Positions 24,678 to 37,200 are shown, counted from the first letter of the stretch. The stretch is 64,000 nt of DNA from G965202665 sp965243835 (GCA_965243835.1 OZ251578.1:310001-374000), one strand, 5' to 3'. Made by a program: numbers and translations. The notes: generated by a model not told the origin, from the sequence alone.

Positions 24678-25300
24678 TCATGGAGGGCTTGGCGGGCGGC
24701 TCCGACTCCGCACATTCCGCGCACGCCGGGCCCGGGCGGGGCCCAGGGCCCCGGCGGCGATGTCCCCGCCCCGGTAGTTGGGGTTGTATTCCTCCAGGTC
24801 GGCGGGGGTCAGCACATTGCGGGCCAGCATCGCGTCGCCGAAGCCGGGCGCGTACCGCTCGATTTGCCCCTCGATCAGTTCCCACATCGCAGGACCCTCC
24901 CGGGACTCATCGCGATACCCGTTGGGAACCTGGGCGTACGCCCAGGTGGTGTGGCGCCCCGGCGGGGCCCGGCCGGGATCGAATAGGCTTTGCTGGCCGA
25001 CCAGAACGAAGGGATGCCGCGCCGCCCGCCCCGCGGCTACGGAGCGCAGGGCGGCGTCTACCTCCCCGGCTTCGCCTCCCAGATGCACCACCCCCGCCCG
25101 ATGGCATTCGGGAGCGGTCCACGGGATGGGCGCGGCCAAGGCGTAGTCCGCTTTGTAGCAAGAGGGTGACAACGTTGCCGTTTTGCCGCCTCCCGCTCCT
25201 AGTTCAACACGAGGATGGGCGCCAGGTCCAGGCAAATAGGGGCGGCCGGTGGGACTCCGGGGGGTCCTGTTATGCGACCACCCCCGTGTTCGCGCGGAAC
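24678..25300 (-). pseudogene. Decayed FAD-dependent oxidoreductase (CrtI/PYROXD2 type)
   Basis: Fragments in different frames match the C-terminal half of this family: GVVA before a stop near 25265, LDLAPILVLN before another, then in a new frame SCYKADYALAAPIPWTAPEC, HRAGVVHLGGEAGEVDAAL, RHPFVLVGQQSLFDP and EGQIERYAPGFGDAML, ending around NPNYRGGDIAAGA. The N-terminal FAD domain and the final PGGGVHG-type segment are missing. It lies tail to tail with the restriction-modification gene, perhaps damaged when that island arrived. Confidence 0.7.
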
Positions 25301-25322
25301 GGGTTGCCGGTTGAGCCCGGTC

Positions 25323-26408
25323 TCAGGCGACATCGGCGGCGGATGTTGCGACGGGCGGGTTCCGGCGGTCCGCCAGCCGGGGCGTAGCCTGCGGTGAAGG
25401 AGGCGGGTCGGCGCGCAATGCGGACACCGCATTCACCTTGCGTTGCAACACGTTGGTGCGGGTGGAGGTTAGAGCTCCAAAAGACTTGTTCAAGGCGTTC
25501 AAGTCTTTTTCCACTTTGTTCGCCGCTACAATGTAGAGGTCCCATTGTTGTTCAAATTCGGATACCGCCTTGATAATTTCCTGTCCGTGGGCCACCATCT
25601 GGAACGCGTCCATAACACTGCGGATCATCATCAGAATCGGAAACAGGTTGGCGGGTGAACACAAAACTACCTTGCGGGTTTCCGTGTATCGCACCAGGGA
25701 ATTCTTCTGTTGCAAGATGATGCCCCACACCGATTCCACCGGGATGAACAGCAACGTGAACCCCACCCCGTCCTCATCTTGAACGTATCCCCGCTTTGTT
25801 ATCGTTTTGACATGGCGATCTACATCAGACATAAACCGTTTTAGATGTTGATCCGCCTCCGGTTTGGTTTCGGCTTCCGCGTAGCGGCGGTAGTTGTCCA
25901 GCGGGAATTTGACATCCATATGCAACACCTTACCCTCCGGTAGCAGGAAAGTGAAGTCGGGCTTTGTACCGTTGGCTATTTTTGCCTGCTTGCGGTAGTT
26001 GACCTCTTCCATCATCCCCGCCGCCCGGATTACGTCCTCCGCCATCCGCTCCCCCCAGAGTCCCCGGTTTCGGGAATCATCCAGCAGGTTCTGCAACTGG
26101 CCGGTAGCGGCGGTCAGGGCGTCGTTGCTTTTGGCCACCTCCGACAGCCGTTCCCCGGTTTTCCCGCCTTGTTCCGCCAAGTCTTTCATCAGGCCTTGCA
26201 CCTTGTCCAGCGATTCGCGCATCTGTTCGCGAACCCCTTCCAGGCCGGTCGTCAGGCCGGCGCTCAAAGCCGCCAGCGGGTCCGGGGCCGGGATCGCCTC
26301 CGCCGCTTCCCTCCGCCGGTTGCGTTTCCGCAGGGCGCTTGCCGTCCACCAAACCGCCGGCGCAACCAGCAGGATAAAGAGCGCAATGCCGATAATGGTG
26401 GCATCCAT
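25323..26408 (-). CDS. rmuC: DNA recombination protein RmuC
   Basis: 361 residues from ATG at 26408, supported by AAAGGAGG eight bases upstream. N-terminal membrane anchor (IIGIALFILLVAPAVWWTA), a coiled-coil (EGVREQMRESLDKVQGLMKD), then the nuclease-fold core GLWGERMAEDVIRAAGM, DFTFLLPEGKVLHMDVKFPL and GVGFTLLFIPVESVWGIIL. RmuC limits recombination at inverted repeats and is implicated in defence against foreign DNA. It shares a 13-base promoter segment with the cas operon. Confidence 0.92.
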   Translation of the reverse strand: MDATIIGIALFILLVAPAVWWTASALRKRNRRREAAEAIPAPDPLAALSAGLTTGLEGVREQMRESLDKVQGLMKDLAEQGGKTGERLSEVAKSNDALTAATGQLQNLLDDSRNRGLWGERMAEDVIRAAGMMEEVNYRKQAKIANGTKPDFTFLLPEGKVLHMDVKFPLDNYRRYAEAETKPEADQHLKRFMSDVDRHVKTITKRGYVQDEDGVGFTLLFIPVESVWGIILQQKNSLVRYTETRKVVLCSPANLFPILMMIRSVMDAFQMVAHGQEIIKAVSEFEQQWDLYIVAANKVEKDLNALNKSFGALTSTRTNVLQRKVNAVSALRADPPPSPQATPRLADRRNPPVATSAADVA

Positions 26409-26456
26409 AGTTGCATCCTCCTTTGCCAATCGGGGCATGTATTGCCGATGTAAGGC

Positions 26457-26480
26457 AGTGTAAAGAGGGGGTGTGACAAA
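26457..26480 (-). promoter_or_regulatory. rmuC promoter element shared with the cas operon
   Basis: Reading leftward: TTTGTCACACCCC, then TCTTTACACT, giving a TTGTCA -35 and TACACT -10 about 50 bases before rmuC. The 13-base segment TTTGTCACACCCC recurs exactly upstream of csb1. Confidence 0.45.
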
Positions 26481-26582
26481 CGGACGGCTATTCCCGTAAC
26501 AGCCCCCGTTCCATGGAGGTGACATCCCTTTCAGGTTTCATCACCGGGGCGGCTGTGCACTTAGGGACGATTTAGCGGAGCT

Positions 26583-26686
26583 CCGATTACCTAGGAGGGA
26601 GACGATCGCGGCCGCGTGGGTGCTGGATGATGTGGATGCGGCCCGGCCCGGCGCGCCGATTACCCTAGGAGGGCGACGATCGCGGC
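26583..26686. repeat. Imperfect 30-bp direct repeat, 73-bp period
   Basis: 26583-26612 and 26656-26686 match except for one indel and one substitution (shared GACGATCGCGGC and TAGGAGGG). The right copy contains the last codons and stop of the PLD gene, so the 3' end of that gene has been copied once. Confidence 0.75.
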
Positions 26687-27301
26687 GCCCAATATTAGGG
26701 CCGCCGCCATTAGAACCGTTAAGCCAAACACGGATAGGCATCCCCGTTTGGGGGAACCGGTTTGGTATTGATAGCCTGGTCGCTCCCGTTTCGAATACTG
26801 TGATGTCGTGCTTTCGGATTCCAAATACCCTTTGATGCGGTCTGCGGCGGAGGAGGCTTTGGAATGTATTTCCTCCAACGCCGCGAGCAGATTGGGCGTT
26901 TCCCGGTCGGCGGTTGCCGCCATCATCTCAAAGTTATGACGCATTCCCTGCTTGGTAAGGTTGGCCGACCCCAACAAGACGGCGCTTTTTGTCCGACCCT
27001 TGACAATCCAAGCCTTAGCGTGGGCGATAGATTCCCCGCCCGCCGTGTTTTTGCTGTACCAGTTCAATACATTGACATCCCGGCGGTCAAGGAACTCCAA
27101 GGCTGTTTCATTGTCTTCTTCCGTAGCCTTGTCGAAACGGAACCGTTTGGCTTCACCGATAATCAGCGTTACGGGCCGGCCGATGGTGCGCTTATGCAAC
27201 CAGGCCAACCCCCAGACGCTGGTGTATCCGGTCAGAACAAACAGGCGGCCATGCGGATGCTCATCCAGGAACTTGATGATGCGGTCTTCAGCGTTGGGCA
27301 T
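26660..27301 (-). CDS. PLD-like domain protein with C-terminal membrane anchor
   Basis: 213 residues. One HKD motif is visible: HAKAWIVKG followed by VLLGSANLTKQG, the PLDc signature. A single HKD means a dimer would be needed for catalysis, as in Nuc-type nucleases. The last 25 residues (LSVFGLTVLMAAALILGAAI) form a membrane helix. Substrate may be DNA or phospholipid. AAAGGAC ribosome site. Between rmuC and the SDR, in a region with defence-like genes. Confidence 0.75.
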   Translation of the reverse strand: MPNAEDRIIKFLDEHPHGRLFVLTGYTSVWGLAWLHKRTIGRPVTLIIGEAKRFRFDKATEEDNETALEFLDRRDVNVLNWYSKNTAGGESIAHAKAWIVKGRTKSAVLLGSANLTKQGMRHNFEMMAATADRETPNLLAALEEIHSKASSAADRIKGYLESESTTSQYSKRERPGYQYQTGSPKRGCLSVFGLTVLMAAALILGAAIVALLG

Positions 27302-27336
27302 ATGGCGTCCTTTCGGTTAGGGGAGTCGGGGAGATT

Positions 27337-28110
27337 TTAGCGGGCGGTCCAGCCGCCGTCCACGGGCAACACCGTTCCGGTGATGTAACTGGCGGCGTCG
27401 GAGGCGAGGAACAAGGCCGCCCCTTGGATTTCACATAGCTCCCCCCACCGTTTCAAGGCCACATCCTGGTTTATAACCCGCACTGCGTGCGGGGTGTGTT
27501 GATGGTCGATGTTGAGGGCGGTGAGGAAGGGGCCGGGGGCGATGGCGTTGACCAGTACGCCGGCGTCCGCCCATTCCATGGCCAGGGCCCGGGTGAGTTG
27601 GATGATCGCCCCTTTGCTGGTGGTGTAGGCGGTGCGGTCGGCCACTCCCACCAGTCCGAAAGTGGAGGAAATGTTTACGACCCTCCCCTGGCCGGATTTT
27701 TTGAGGTGCGGGGCGGCGGCTTTGCACATCGCCCACGCCCCGGTCAGGTTGACCGCCATGGAACGTTCAAAATCGGCTCGGCTGATTTCGTCTATGGGGC
27801 CGCGCACGATGATGCCCGCGTTGTTGACCAGAATGTCAAGGCCGCCCAGTTCGTCCGCCGTCCGGGCGACCGCCCGGGTTGCGTCCTCGTCCAAACTCAC
27901 ATCTCCCGGAATGGCGATGACCGTCCCGCCGGTGGTTTCCCCGATCCGCCGGGCGGTGTCGCTCAGGGTTTGCGGGTTGCGGCTCATCACGGCCACGGAC
28001 GCCCCCGCCCAAGACAGGGCTTCGGCGATCGCCTCCCCCAACCCTTGAGACCCCCCGGTAACCAAAGCCGCCCGCCCCGTCAGCCGAAACATTTCAAGAG
28101 GATTTTCCAA
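27337..28110 (-). CDS. SDR-family oxidoreductase (FabG-like)
   Basis: 257 residues. Cofactor motif TGGSQGLG, NNAG box in ILVNNAGIIVRG, catalytic Ser in VVNISSTFG and YxxxK in AYTTSKGAI, and a classical C-terminal TGTVLPVDGGWT. Start is TTG at 28110 with GGGAGG ideally spaced; the internal ATG (MFRLTG) lacks a ribosome site. Substrate unknown; gluconate 5-dehydrogenase- or 3-oxoacyl reductase-like. Last gene before the leader-distal end of the CRISPR array. Confidence 0.9.
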   Translation of the reverse strand: MENPLEMFRLTGRAALVTGGSQGLGEAIAEALSWAGASVAVMSRNPQTLSDTARRIGETTGGTVIAIPGDVSLDEDATRAVARTADELGGLDILVNNAGIIVRGPIDEISRADFERSMAVNLTGAWAMCKAAAPHLKKSGQGRVVNISSTFGLVGVADRTAYTTSKGAIIQLTRALAMEWADAGVLVNAIAPGPFLTALNIDHQHTPHAVRVINQDVALKRWGELCEIQGAALFLASDAASYITGTVLPVDGGWTAR

Positions 28111-28254
28111 ACCCGCCTCCCATTGCGATACGCCGTAGGCCGAACTCTACCCATTCCTGCCGCGTTTCCATATAAGTATGGCAATTACCCAAACGCCAAG
28201 TAAGCCGCCGCCCCCCACAGGAACACAAAGAGGCGATGAACGAGAGCCCAAAGG

Positions 28255-31200
28255 GCCGCAATGAGGGAGGGGCGAATTCGCCCCTCGTAGGTACGATTAT
28301 TTTTGGATATGGCATTCACCCGTTTCTGCCGCAATGAGGGAGGGGCGAATTCGCCCCTCGTAGGCCGGCGATCCAGTCCGGGTTGGCGGCGGCGGCGGTG
28401 CCGCAATGAGGGAGGGGCGAATTCGCCCCTCGTAGGCCGAAGCCGAACGCCGATAATGACCCCCCAACGCCAGCCGCAATGAGGGAGGGGCGAATTCGCC
28501 CCTCGTAGCCAACCATAAGTTTTTGGTGTTGTCCTGGTCTTCCGGGCCGCAATGAGGGAGGGGCGAATTCGCCCCTCGTAGGGTAGACCCAAGACGCCGC
28601 CGCTACATCGTATACGAGCCGCAATGAGGGAGGGGCGAATTCGCCCCTCGTAGAACCGGTTCCCCGGGGTTCGCCGCCGGCGCGGGTCGGCCGCAATGAG
28701 GGAGGGGCGAATTCGCCCCTCGTAGGAATCTCGTCCGTGTCCGGTTCCACCGGGATCACCTGCCGCAATGAGGGAGGGGCGAATTCGCCCCTCGTAGCCT
28801 TACGAACTGCGTGAAATGGCCGAGCGGGGGAAGCCGCAATGAGGGAGGGGCGAATTCGCCCCTCGTAGTCGGGAATGCTCTTTCCGGCTCGTTCGGCTTC
28901 TTCCACGCCGCAATGAGGGAGGGGCGAATTCGCCCCTCGTAGCGCCCCCCCCGGCCTATCCCGCCCGAACCCCTACCCGGCCGCAATGAGGGAGGGGCGA
29001 ATTCGCCCCTCGTAGTGCCATCATTGACGTGTTTGTCAACAAGGTAGAAATCAAGCCGCAATGAGGGAGGGGCGAATTCGCCCCTCGTAGTCCGCCCGTT
29101 AGAGGCTTCTACGCCGGCTTCTATCGCGCCGCAATGAGGGAGGGGCGAATTCGCCCCTCGTAGCCACAAGAAATCACCCAACACCTGCCCCACACTTCCG
29201 GCCGCAATGAGGGAGGGGCGAATTCGCCCCTCGTAGCCGCCGGACGGGGGGGTGGTAGATTCTTGGTTGTCATGCCGCAATGAGGGAGGGGCGAATTCGC
29301 CCCTCGTAGGGCCGGGTTTTATGATGTGTCTCCATAGCCAGAAGGCGCCGCAATGAGGGAGGGGCGAATTCGCCCCTCGTAGGGGGCATTGGGGGACGGC
29401 TTCTAGCCGATGGGGGACTGCCGCAATGAGGGAGGGGCGAATTCGCCCCTCGTAGGGATTTGCCGAGGCCTCCCCTAACCGGATACCAGCCGCCGCAATG
29501 AGGGAGGGGCGAATTCGCCCCTCGTAGCCTCCTCCGCGGCCTCTGCGGTAGGCCTGCGGGAGCGGGCCGCAATGAGGGAGGGGCGAATTCGCCCCTCGTA
29601 GCCGGCGCATCAGCTCTGGGAAGGTGTCCGCCCTCGTGCCGCAATGAGGGAGGGGCGAATTCGCCCCTCGTAGGAAGACCCCATCACCTTCACCTGCCCA
29701 TCCACAACCCGCCGCAATGAGGGAGGGGCGAATTCGCCCCTCGTAGTCTATAGGCTCAGCAATGAAGTTGTTAGTTCCTACGCAGCCGCAATGAGGGAGG
29801 GGCGAATTCGCCCCTCGTAGTAAGAAACCTCGTTCCCTTCCCCGCCGATAATATAGGGCCGCAATGAGGGAGGGGCGAATTCGCCCCTCGTAGACCCGGA
29901 CGATCCGGGCGGGGGCAACCCTCCCCCGGTGCCGCAATGAGGGAGGGGCGAATTCGCCCCTCGTAGGCGGGCGGTAAAGCGAGCGGTGAGGGCTCCACGA
30001 ACAAGCCGCAATGAGGGAGGGGCGAATTCGCCCCTCGTAGCTCCGCGTAATCCTTCGCGGCCGAATCGCATAGACGAGCCGCAATGAGGGAGGGGCGAAT
30101 TCGCCCCTCGTAGAGACACTGGCCGGATTACCATCGCTGGCCTGGGCGGTGCCGCAATGAGGGAGGGGCGAATTCGCCCCTCGTAGTGGCCTGATGGCCT
30201 GGCGATCTCGCCGATGTCGGCCTGCCGCAATGAGGGAGGGGCGAATTCGCCCCTCGTAGACGGGCGGGTAAGTTGCGTGATATTGGCTCTTTCGTTGCCG
30301 CAATGAGGGAGGGGCGAATTCGCCCCTCGTAGGCAAACCGGCTCCCCCCGGCGCCAACCAGTGAAAGGGCCGCAATGAGGGAGGGGCGAATTCGCCCCTC
30401 GTAGATTTGCGGGGCAAGCCACTCCGCCGCCGTGTCCGGGCTGCCGCAATGAGGGAGGGGCGAATTCGCCCCTCGTAGGGCCCCGATACACTGTCCGCCA
30501 GCTGCTCCTGGAGCCGGCCGCAATGAGGGAGGGGCGAATTCGCCCCTCGTAGGGTGGGGGCTTTGCCGGGGGAACAAATGGGACTATTCGGGCCGCAATG
30601 AGGGAGGGGCGAATTCGCCCCTCGTAGCGCCATCACCGCCATCACCGACCTACTCACCACCCTGCCGCAATGAGGGAGGGGCGAATTCGCCCCTCGTAGA
30701 CGCCCTGGCCGAGAGCGCAGTGTCCTTGATGCCCGCGCCGCAATGAGGGAGGGGCGAATTCGCCCCTCGTAGGTTTTATAGTTCATTCTTGGCCTTCGTT
30801 CTTATCCAGGCCGCAATGAGGGAGGGGCGAATTCGCCCCTCGTAGGGGCTTGTCCGTCTTCGTCTATCGTCCCTTCCGGGTAGCCGCAATGAGGGAGGGG
30901 CGAATTCGCCCCTCGTAGGAGCAGAAGCGGAGGGGGCTGGGGGGGAGGGGGAGACGCCGCAATGAGGGAGGGGCGAATTCGCCCCTCGTAGTCACCGCCC
31001 CGCCAATCACCGCCCCCCGCCACCGCCCGCCGCAATGAGGGAGGGGCGAATTCGCCCCTCGTAGGCGCTGGAGCGAGGGAAGCGTATCCGGCCTCATATC
31101 CGGCCGCAATGAGGGAGGGGCGAATTCGCCCCTCGTAGTTCCGGGTCGGCGGCGACCCGGCGGGCGGCTTGGTCGCCGCAATGAGGGAGGGGCGAATTCG

Positions 31201-34200
31201 CCCCTCGTAGGGGTGGATCAGCCGCTGAACGAGTTGCTGGTGGACAGGCCGCAATGAGGGAGGGGCGAATTCGCCCCTCGTAGTCGGGGAGCATTGCGCT
31301 CCCCCCTCATTGAAGCGGTGCCGCAATGAGGGAGGGGCGAATTCGCCCCTCGTAGAACACATCCCCCGACAACCCATACTCCTGGCTAACGTGCCGCAAT
31401 GAGGGAGGGGCGAATTCGCCCCTCGTAGACGTCCTTTCTTGTTAGGGTTTTATTCCCCTCCGTTGGCCGCAATGAGGGAGGGGCGAATTCGCCCCTCGTA
31501 GTAGGACCACCCTCGTTGCCGGGCCGCCTGGTTAGCGAGCCGCAATGAGGGAGGGGCGAATTCGCCCCTCGTAGGCCCACTGCATGTTCAACTGGGGGTT
31601 GCGCTGGAAGAGCCGCAATGAGGGAGGGGCGAATTCGCCCCTCGTAGGTTGCGGCGCGCCCGGCGCCGCGTCCGCTCCCCCTCCGCCGCAATGAGGGAGG
31701 GGCGAATTCGCCCCTCGTAGAGTGGCGCACACTCTCCGGGTTCGCCGCCCTAACATCGCCGCAATGAGGGAGGGGCGAATTCGCCCCTCGTAGACGACCC
31801 CACCCGGCGGCGCCGTGGGCGTCCCAGCGGCCGCAATGAGGGAGGGGCGAATTCGCCCCTCGTAGGCCGGGAAGCGGAGATAACGCTCGGCAACCCCGCC
31901 GCCGCCGCAATGAGGGAGGGGCGAATTCGCCCCTCGTAGCTATCTCAGCCGAGGTTCTCATCCAGTAGGTAATCCTGCCGCAATGAGGGAGGGGCGAATT
32001 CGCCCCTCGTAGCATCCATCGTGATAACAGCACTCATTTGCCAGGGCTCGCCGCAATGAGGGAGGGGCGAATTCGCCCCTCGTAGGCGGCGCCGCCGACT
32101 CAAGCTCTTCAATAATAAGAGTGCCGCAATGAGGGAGGGGCGAATTCGCCCCTCGTAGCCGCCCCGCCCGCGCCCATCGTCCGCCCCAACCTCACGCCGC
32201 AATGAGGGAGGGGCGAATTCGCCCCTCGTAGGGCGAGGTGGGTGTTGGTGATAGTGCTGGCGGCGATCTGCCGCAATGAGGGAGGGGCGAATTCGCCCCT
32301 CGTAGGGATTTGAAATTCACGCTCGTGTCCGGGGTGATTTCGCCGCAATGAGGGAGGGGCGAATTCGCCCCTCGTAGGGCGCCCCGCATCGGCGTCCTCG
32401 CCCCCCCGCAGCCGCCGCAATGAGGGAGGGGCGAATTCGCCCCTCGTAGCGCCCCATCCGGTAACGTCAGGTTGACGATGTTATAGCCGCAATGAGGGAG
32501 GGGCGAATTCGCCCCTCGTAGCCTCCCCCACCTCGCATTCATCCAACCACTCCGCCGGGCCGCAATGAGGGAGGGGCGAATTCGCCCCTCGTAGCGCAAA
32601 TCCGTGCGGCCCGCGACCGGTGTTGCCACGCCGCAATGAGGGAGGGGCGAATTCGCCCCTCGTAGATAATAACCGAGGTGTACTGCGGCGGCCCCTCCGG
32701 GCCGCAATGAGGGAGGGGCGAATTCGCCCCTCGTAGTCCCGGACGGCAGGCCCGTGATACCTTCCTGCACGTGCCGCAATGAGGGAGGGGCGAATTCGCC
32801 CCTCGTAGGCGTGTTCGGCCCGGCCATCCCCGACCAGGACTTCACGCCGCAATGAGGGAGGGGCGAATTCGCCCCTCGTAGCAGGTTCTTTTCGGAGCCC
32901 TCCGCGCCGGCCTCCTCGCCGCAATGAGGGAGGGGCGAATTCGCCCCTCGTAGCAATGAGCCGGGTCGTCAGACGCGCTCTGGTTCGGGAGCCGCAATGA
33001 GGGAGGGGCGAATTCGCCCCTCGTAGACGGCCTGGCAAACCGACACTGGCTGGTCGGGGAAGTGCCGCAATGAGGGAGGGGCGAATTCGCCCCTCGTAGT
33101 TACTAGCCATTTTTTCACCACACTTTCACTTCAATTGCCGCAATGAGGGAGGGGCGAATTCGCCCCTCGTAGACCCCTGCCATGAACCCTTGCGACCAAC
33201 CCACCTTGCCGCAATGAGGGAGGGGCGAATTCGCCCCTCGTAGAACCCAGATACGGGGGGCGCTTGTTGCGCTTTCTAAAGCCGCAATGAGGGAGGGGCG
33301 AATTCGCCCCTCGTAGGACTACTATTGGACTGAGTGAACACGACATACAGCGGCCGCAATGAGGGAGGGGCGAATTCGCCCCTCGTAGGCCGCCGCCCGC
33401 TCCTTCCCCGGACGACCAGCACCTGGCCGCAATGAGGGAGGGGCGAATTCGCCCCTCGTAGACAAAAATCCATCCCCCGGCCAGTCGCTGACATTGCTGC
33501 CGCAATGAGGGAGGGGCGAATTCGCCCCTCGTAGCCGGACTACCCCCGCCGAGCGGACGGGCGTAAGCGGCGCCGCAATGAGGGAGGGGCGAATTCGCCC
33601 CTCGTAGCACAGACTGCCTGGCCTGGATGCGCCGATACCATCCTGCCGCAATGAGGGAGGGGCGAATTCGCCCCTCGTAGGGCGAGGTTCTTGTTCGCCC
33701 CCGCGCTGGCACTGCCGCCGCAATGAGGGAGGGGCGAATTCGCCCCTCGTAGGTTGAACGGCGGCCGTGTAGGTTTGCGCCACCGCCGCCTGCCGCAATG
33801 AGGGAGGGGCGAATTCGCCCCTCGTAGCAGGCATAGACGACTAGGCTAGGATGGCGACTATGAGCCGCAATGAGGGAGGGGCGAATTCGCCCCTCGTAGC
33901 GAAATCCACCGGGCCAAACCTAACAGGACATCCTGGCCGCAATGAGGGAGGGGCGAATTCGCCCCTCGTAGCCAGGCCAGACAAAAAGACATCGCCATCC
34001 GCAGAACCAGCCGCAATGAGGGAGGGGCGAATTCGCCCCTCGTAGGCCATCCTGCGGCCTGGCACGCGCTGAGGCGGCCGCAGCCGCAATGAGGGAGGGG
34101 CGAATTCGCCCCTCGTAGGCCGTTATCATCGCCCGAACTATTAGCCGCCCACCGCCGCAATGAGGGAGGGGCGAATTCGCCCCTCGTAGTATTCCGACTG

Positions 34201-37200
34201 CGGGGACGGACAACGACCTAGGGGAGCCGCAATGAGGGAGGGGCGAATTCGCCCCTCGTAGTACACAATGGCCAGAATAATCCGCTACCTGTTCCACGCC
34301 GCAATGAGGGAGGGGCGAATTCGCCCCTCGTAGGTCCTGGCCGCAGCGGTCCCGATGGCCGCAGGCGCGGCCGCAATGAGGGAGGGGCGAATTCGCCCCT
34401 CGTAGACTGGCCGGGCAGACAAACCCCTGCCCGGCCAGTCGCGCCGCAATGAGGGAGGGGCGAATTCGCCCCTCGTAGTCTTCTACCCGCTAAGGCTATC
34501 GTCGACGGCGGAAAGGCCGCAATGAGGGAGGGGCGAATTCGCCCCTCGTAGCAGTTGCAGTCGGTCGGTCACGTCAATCACCTGCTCCGCCGCAATGAGG
34601 GAGGGGCGAATTCGCCCCTCGTAGGACACAACGGACACACTGCCGCCATCCCATCCAGTTGCCGCAATGAGGGAGGGGCGAATTCGCCCCTCGTAGGCGC
34701 CCTGACTTGGATTTCGGCCTGGTCGGACAGGTCGCCGCAATGAGGGAGGGGCGAATTCGCCCCTCGTAGTAGCGGTGGTTGGACGAACAAGGGCACTACT
34801 CGTAATGCCGCAATGAGGGAGGGGCGAATTCGCCCCTCGTAGGGCTACTTATTTTGAAATACCTAGCAACGAAGTCATCGCCGCAATGAGGGAGGGGCGA
34901 ATTCGCCCCTCGTAGTACGGAACTCCGCAAACGCATCAACCTTATCCTTTGCGCCGCAATGAGGGAGGGGCGAATTCGCCCCTCGTAGGTTAGCCCGCCC
35001 GGTCCGGCCTAGTCGGTCGGCGGCTGCCGCAATGAGGGAGGGGCGAATTCGCCCCTCGTAGTCCGCCAATAGATCGACAACGGCCGACACCCGAGAAAGC
35101 CGCAATGAGGGAGGGGCGAATTCGCCCCTCGTAGGTCCATCCTGGCCAGGGCCGCGGCGACATCCGATGTGCCGCAATGAGGGAGGGGCGAATTCGCCCC
35201 TCGTAGACGGGGAAATCTTAGGCGGGCGGGCGGACGATGACGGGCCGCAATGAGGGAGGGGCGAATTCGCCCCTCGTAGGAAGACGGCGGACGGGTCGGG
35301 AACCCAAGCCAGTCCGCCGCAATGAGGGAGGGGCGAATTCGCCCCTCGTAGGGAACGGATGCGGGTGGGGGCTTTGCCGGGGGAACAGCCGCAATGAGGG
35401 AGGGGCGAATTCGCCCCTCGTAGTGCCCGTATCCAAGAGCGCCTGTATCGGATGTCCATATGCCGCAATGAGGGAGGGGCGAATTCGCCCCTCGTAGTCC
35501 GGGCCGTCCGTCCTGTCCAGGCCTGTGCCTGCGTGCCGCAATGAGGGAGGGGCGAATTCGCCCCTCGTAGCGCCGCGGTCCCAAACCGCAGGCCGCGCCA
35601 GGCCGCCGCCGCAATGAGGGAGGGGCGAATTCGCCCCTCGTAGGATTACTTTCACCTGCATCATTAACGGCAGTAACTCCGCCGCAATGAGGGAGGGGCG
35701 AATTCGCCCCTCGTAGTTCCTGCCCCGCCCGTGCCGCTGTTGCCAACCGACCAGCCGCAATGAGGGAGGGGCGAATTCGCCCCTCGTAGCGATATAGAAG
35801 GCGCTACGGAAACCGCCGCTTCGAAGCCGCAATGAGGGAGGGGCGAATTCGCCCCTCGTAGCGACCTTTCCGGGCTAGAACCTAGCCGGACATGGGAGCC
35901 GCAATGAGGGAGGGGCGAATTCGCCCCTCGTAGGTTGGAGAAAGAACTCTATGATGCGAAGGTGAGCGTGCCGCAATGAGGGAGGGGCGAATTCGCCCCT
36001 CGTAGTCGCCATCGGACCCGGCCCAGGCGCAGGCCCCGGCGAGCCGCAATGAGGGAGGGGCGAATTCGCCCCTCGTAGATCCCTGAGTCGGTCGGCTTCC
36101 AACTGCTGTCCGCCACGCCGCAATGAGGGAGGGGCGAATTCGCCCCTCGTAGAACTGATGCCGGCGCACATCACCACCCCGGACATCATGCCGCAATGAG
36201 GGAGGGGCGAATTCGCCCCTCGTAGTCCGAAGGGGACAACGGCGGCGTGGCCTGATCGGTGCCGCAATGAGGGAGGGGCGAATTCGCCCCTCGTAGTCCA
36301 ACTGCCACGGGCAACCCGCATCAGCAACACGGGCCGCAATGAGGGAGGGGCGAATTCGCCCCTCGTAGAGGCATCCTCGGCGTCGGCTTCGTCCAAGTCG
36401 GTTAGGCCGCAATGAGGGAGGGGCGAATTCGCCCCTCGTAGGGGGTTGATGTTGGGGACCTGCTTGATGTCCATATAGCCGCAATGAGGGAGGGGCGAAT
36501 TCGCCCCTCGTAGTGGGCGGCTTCTCCGCTGGTTTCTTCTTCTCTGCCACGCCGCAATGAGGGAGGGGCGAATTCGCCCCTCGTAGCTGGCGTTTCATCG
36601 CCTACCGAGGTTTCCAAAACATCGCCGCAATGAGGGAGGGGCGAATTCGCCCCTCGTAGCTGGTACGGCCAATCCACCTTCATTCGGTGGCCCCGGCCGC
36701 AATGAGGGAGGGGCGAATTCGCCCCTCGTAGGCGAAGGGTGTTGAAACCCACAGGGAGCATCTACCTTGCCGCAATGAGGGAGGGGCGAATTCGCCCCTC
36801 GTAGTGTCGCCGTTCCTGCGGATGGTAGCACGCACCATCTGCCGCAATGAGGGAGGGGCGAATTCGCCCCTCGTAGTCCGCATGTCCTCCGGCGACGCAT
36901 TCACCGCCATCTGGCCGCAATGAGGGAGGGGCGAATTCGCCCCTCGTAGGAAAACCTACCCGCACCCGCTAAACCGAAGGAAAGGAAGCCGCAATGAGGG
37001 AGGGGCGAATTCGCCCCTCGTAGAGACGCAACTCTACTAAATCGGCGGCAATAGGACTCAGCCGCAATGAGGGAGGGGCGAATTCGCCCCTCGTAGAGAT
37101 ACGACCTAACGGCTAATCGGAAAGGAGCAAAACGCCGCAATGAGGGAGGGGCGAATTCGCCCCTCGTAGGATACCGCCCATATTCGGGACGGGGCGGTAA

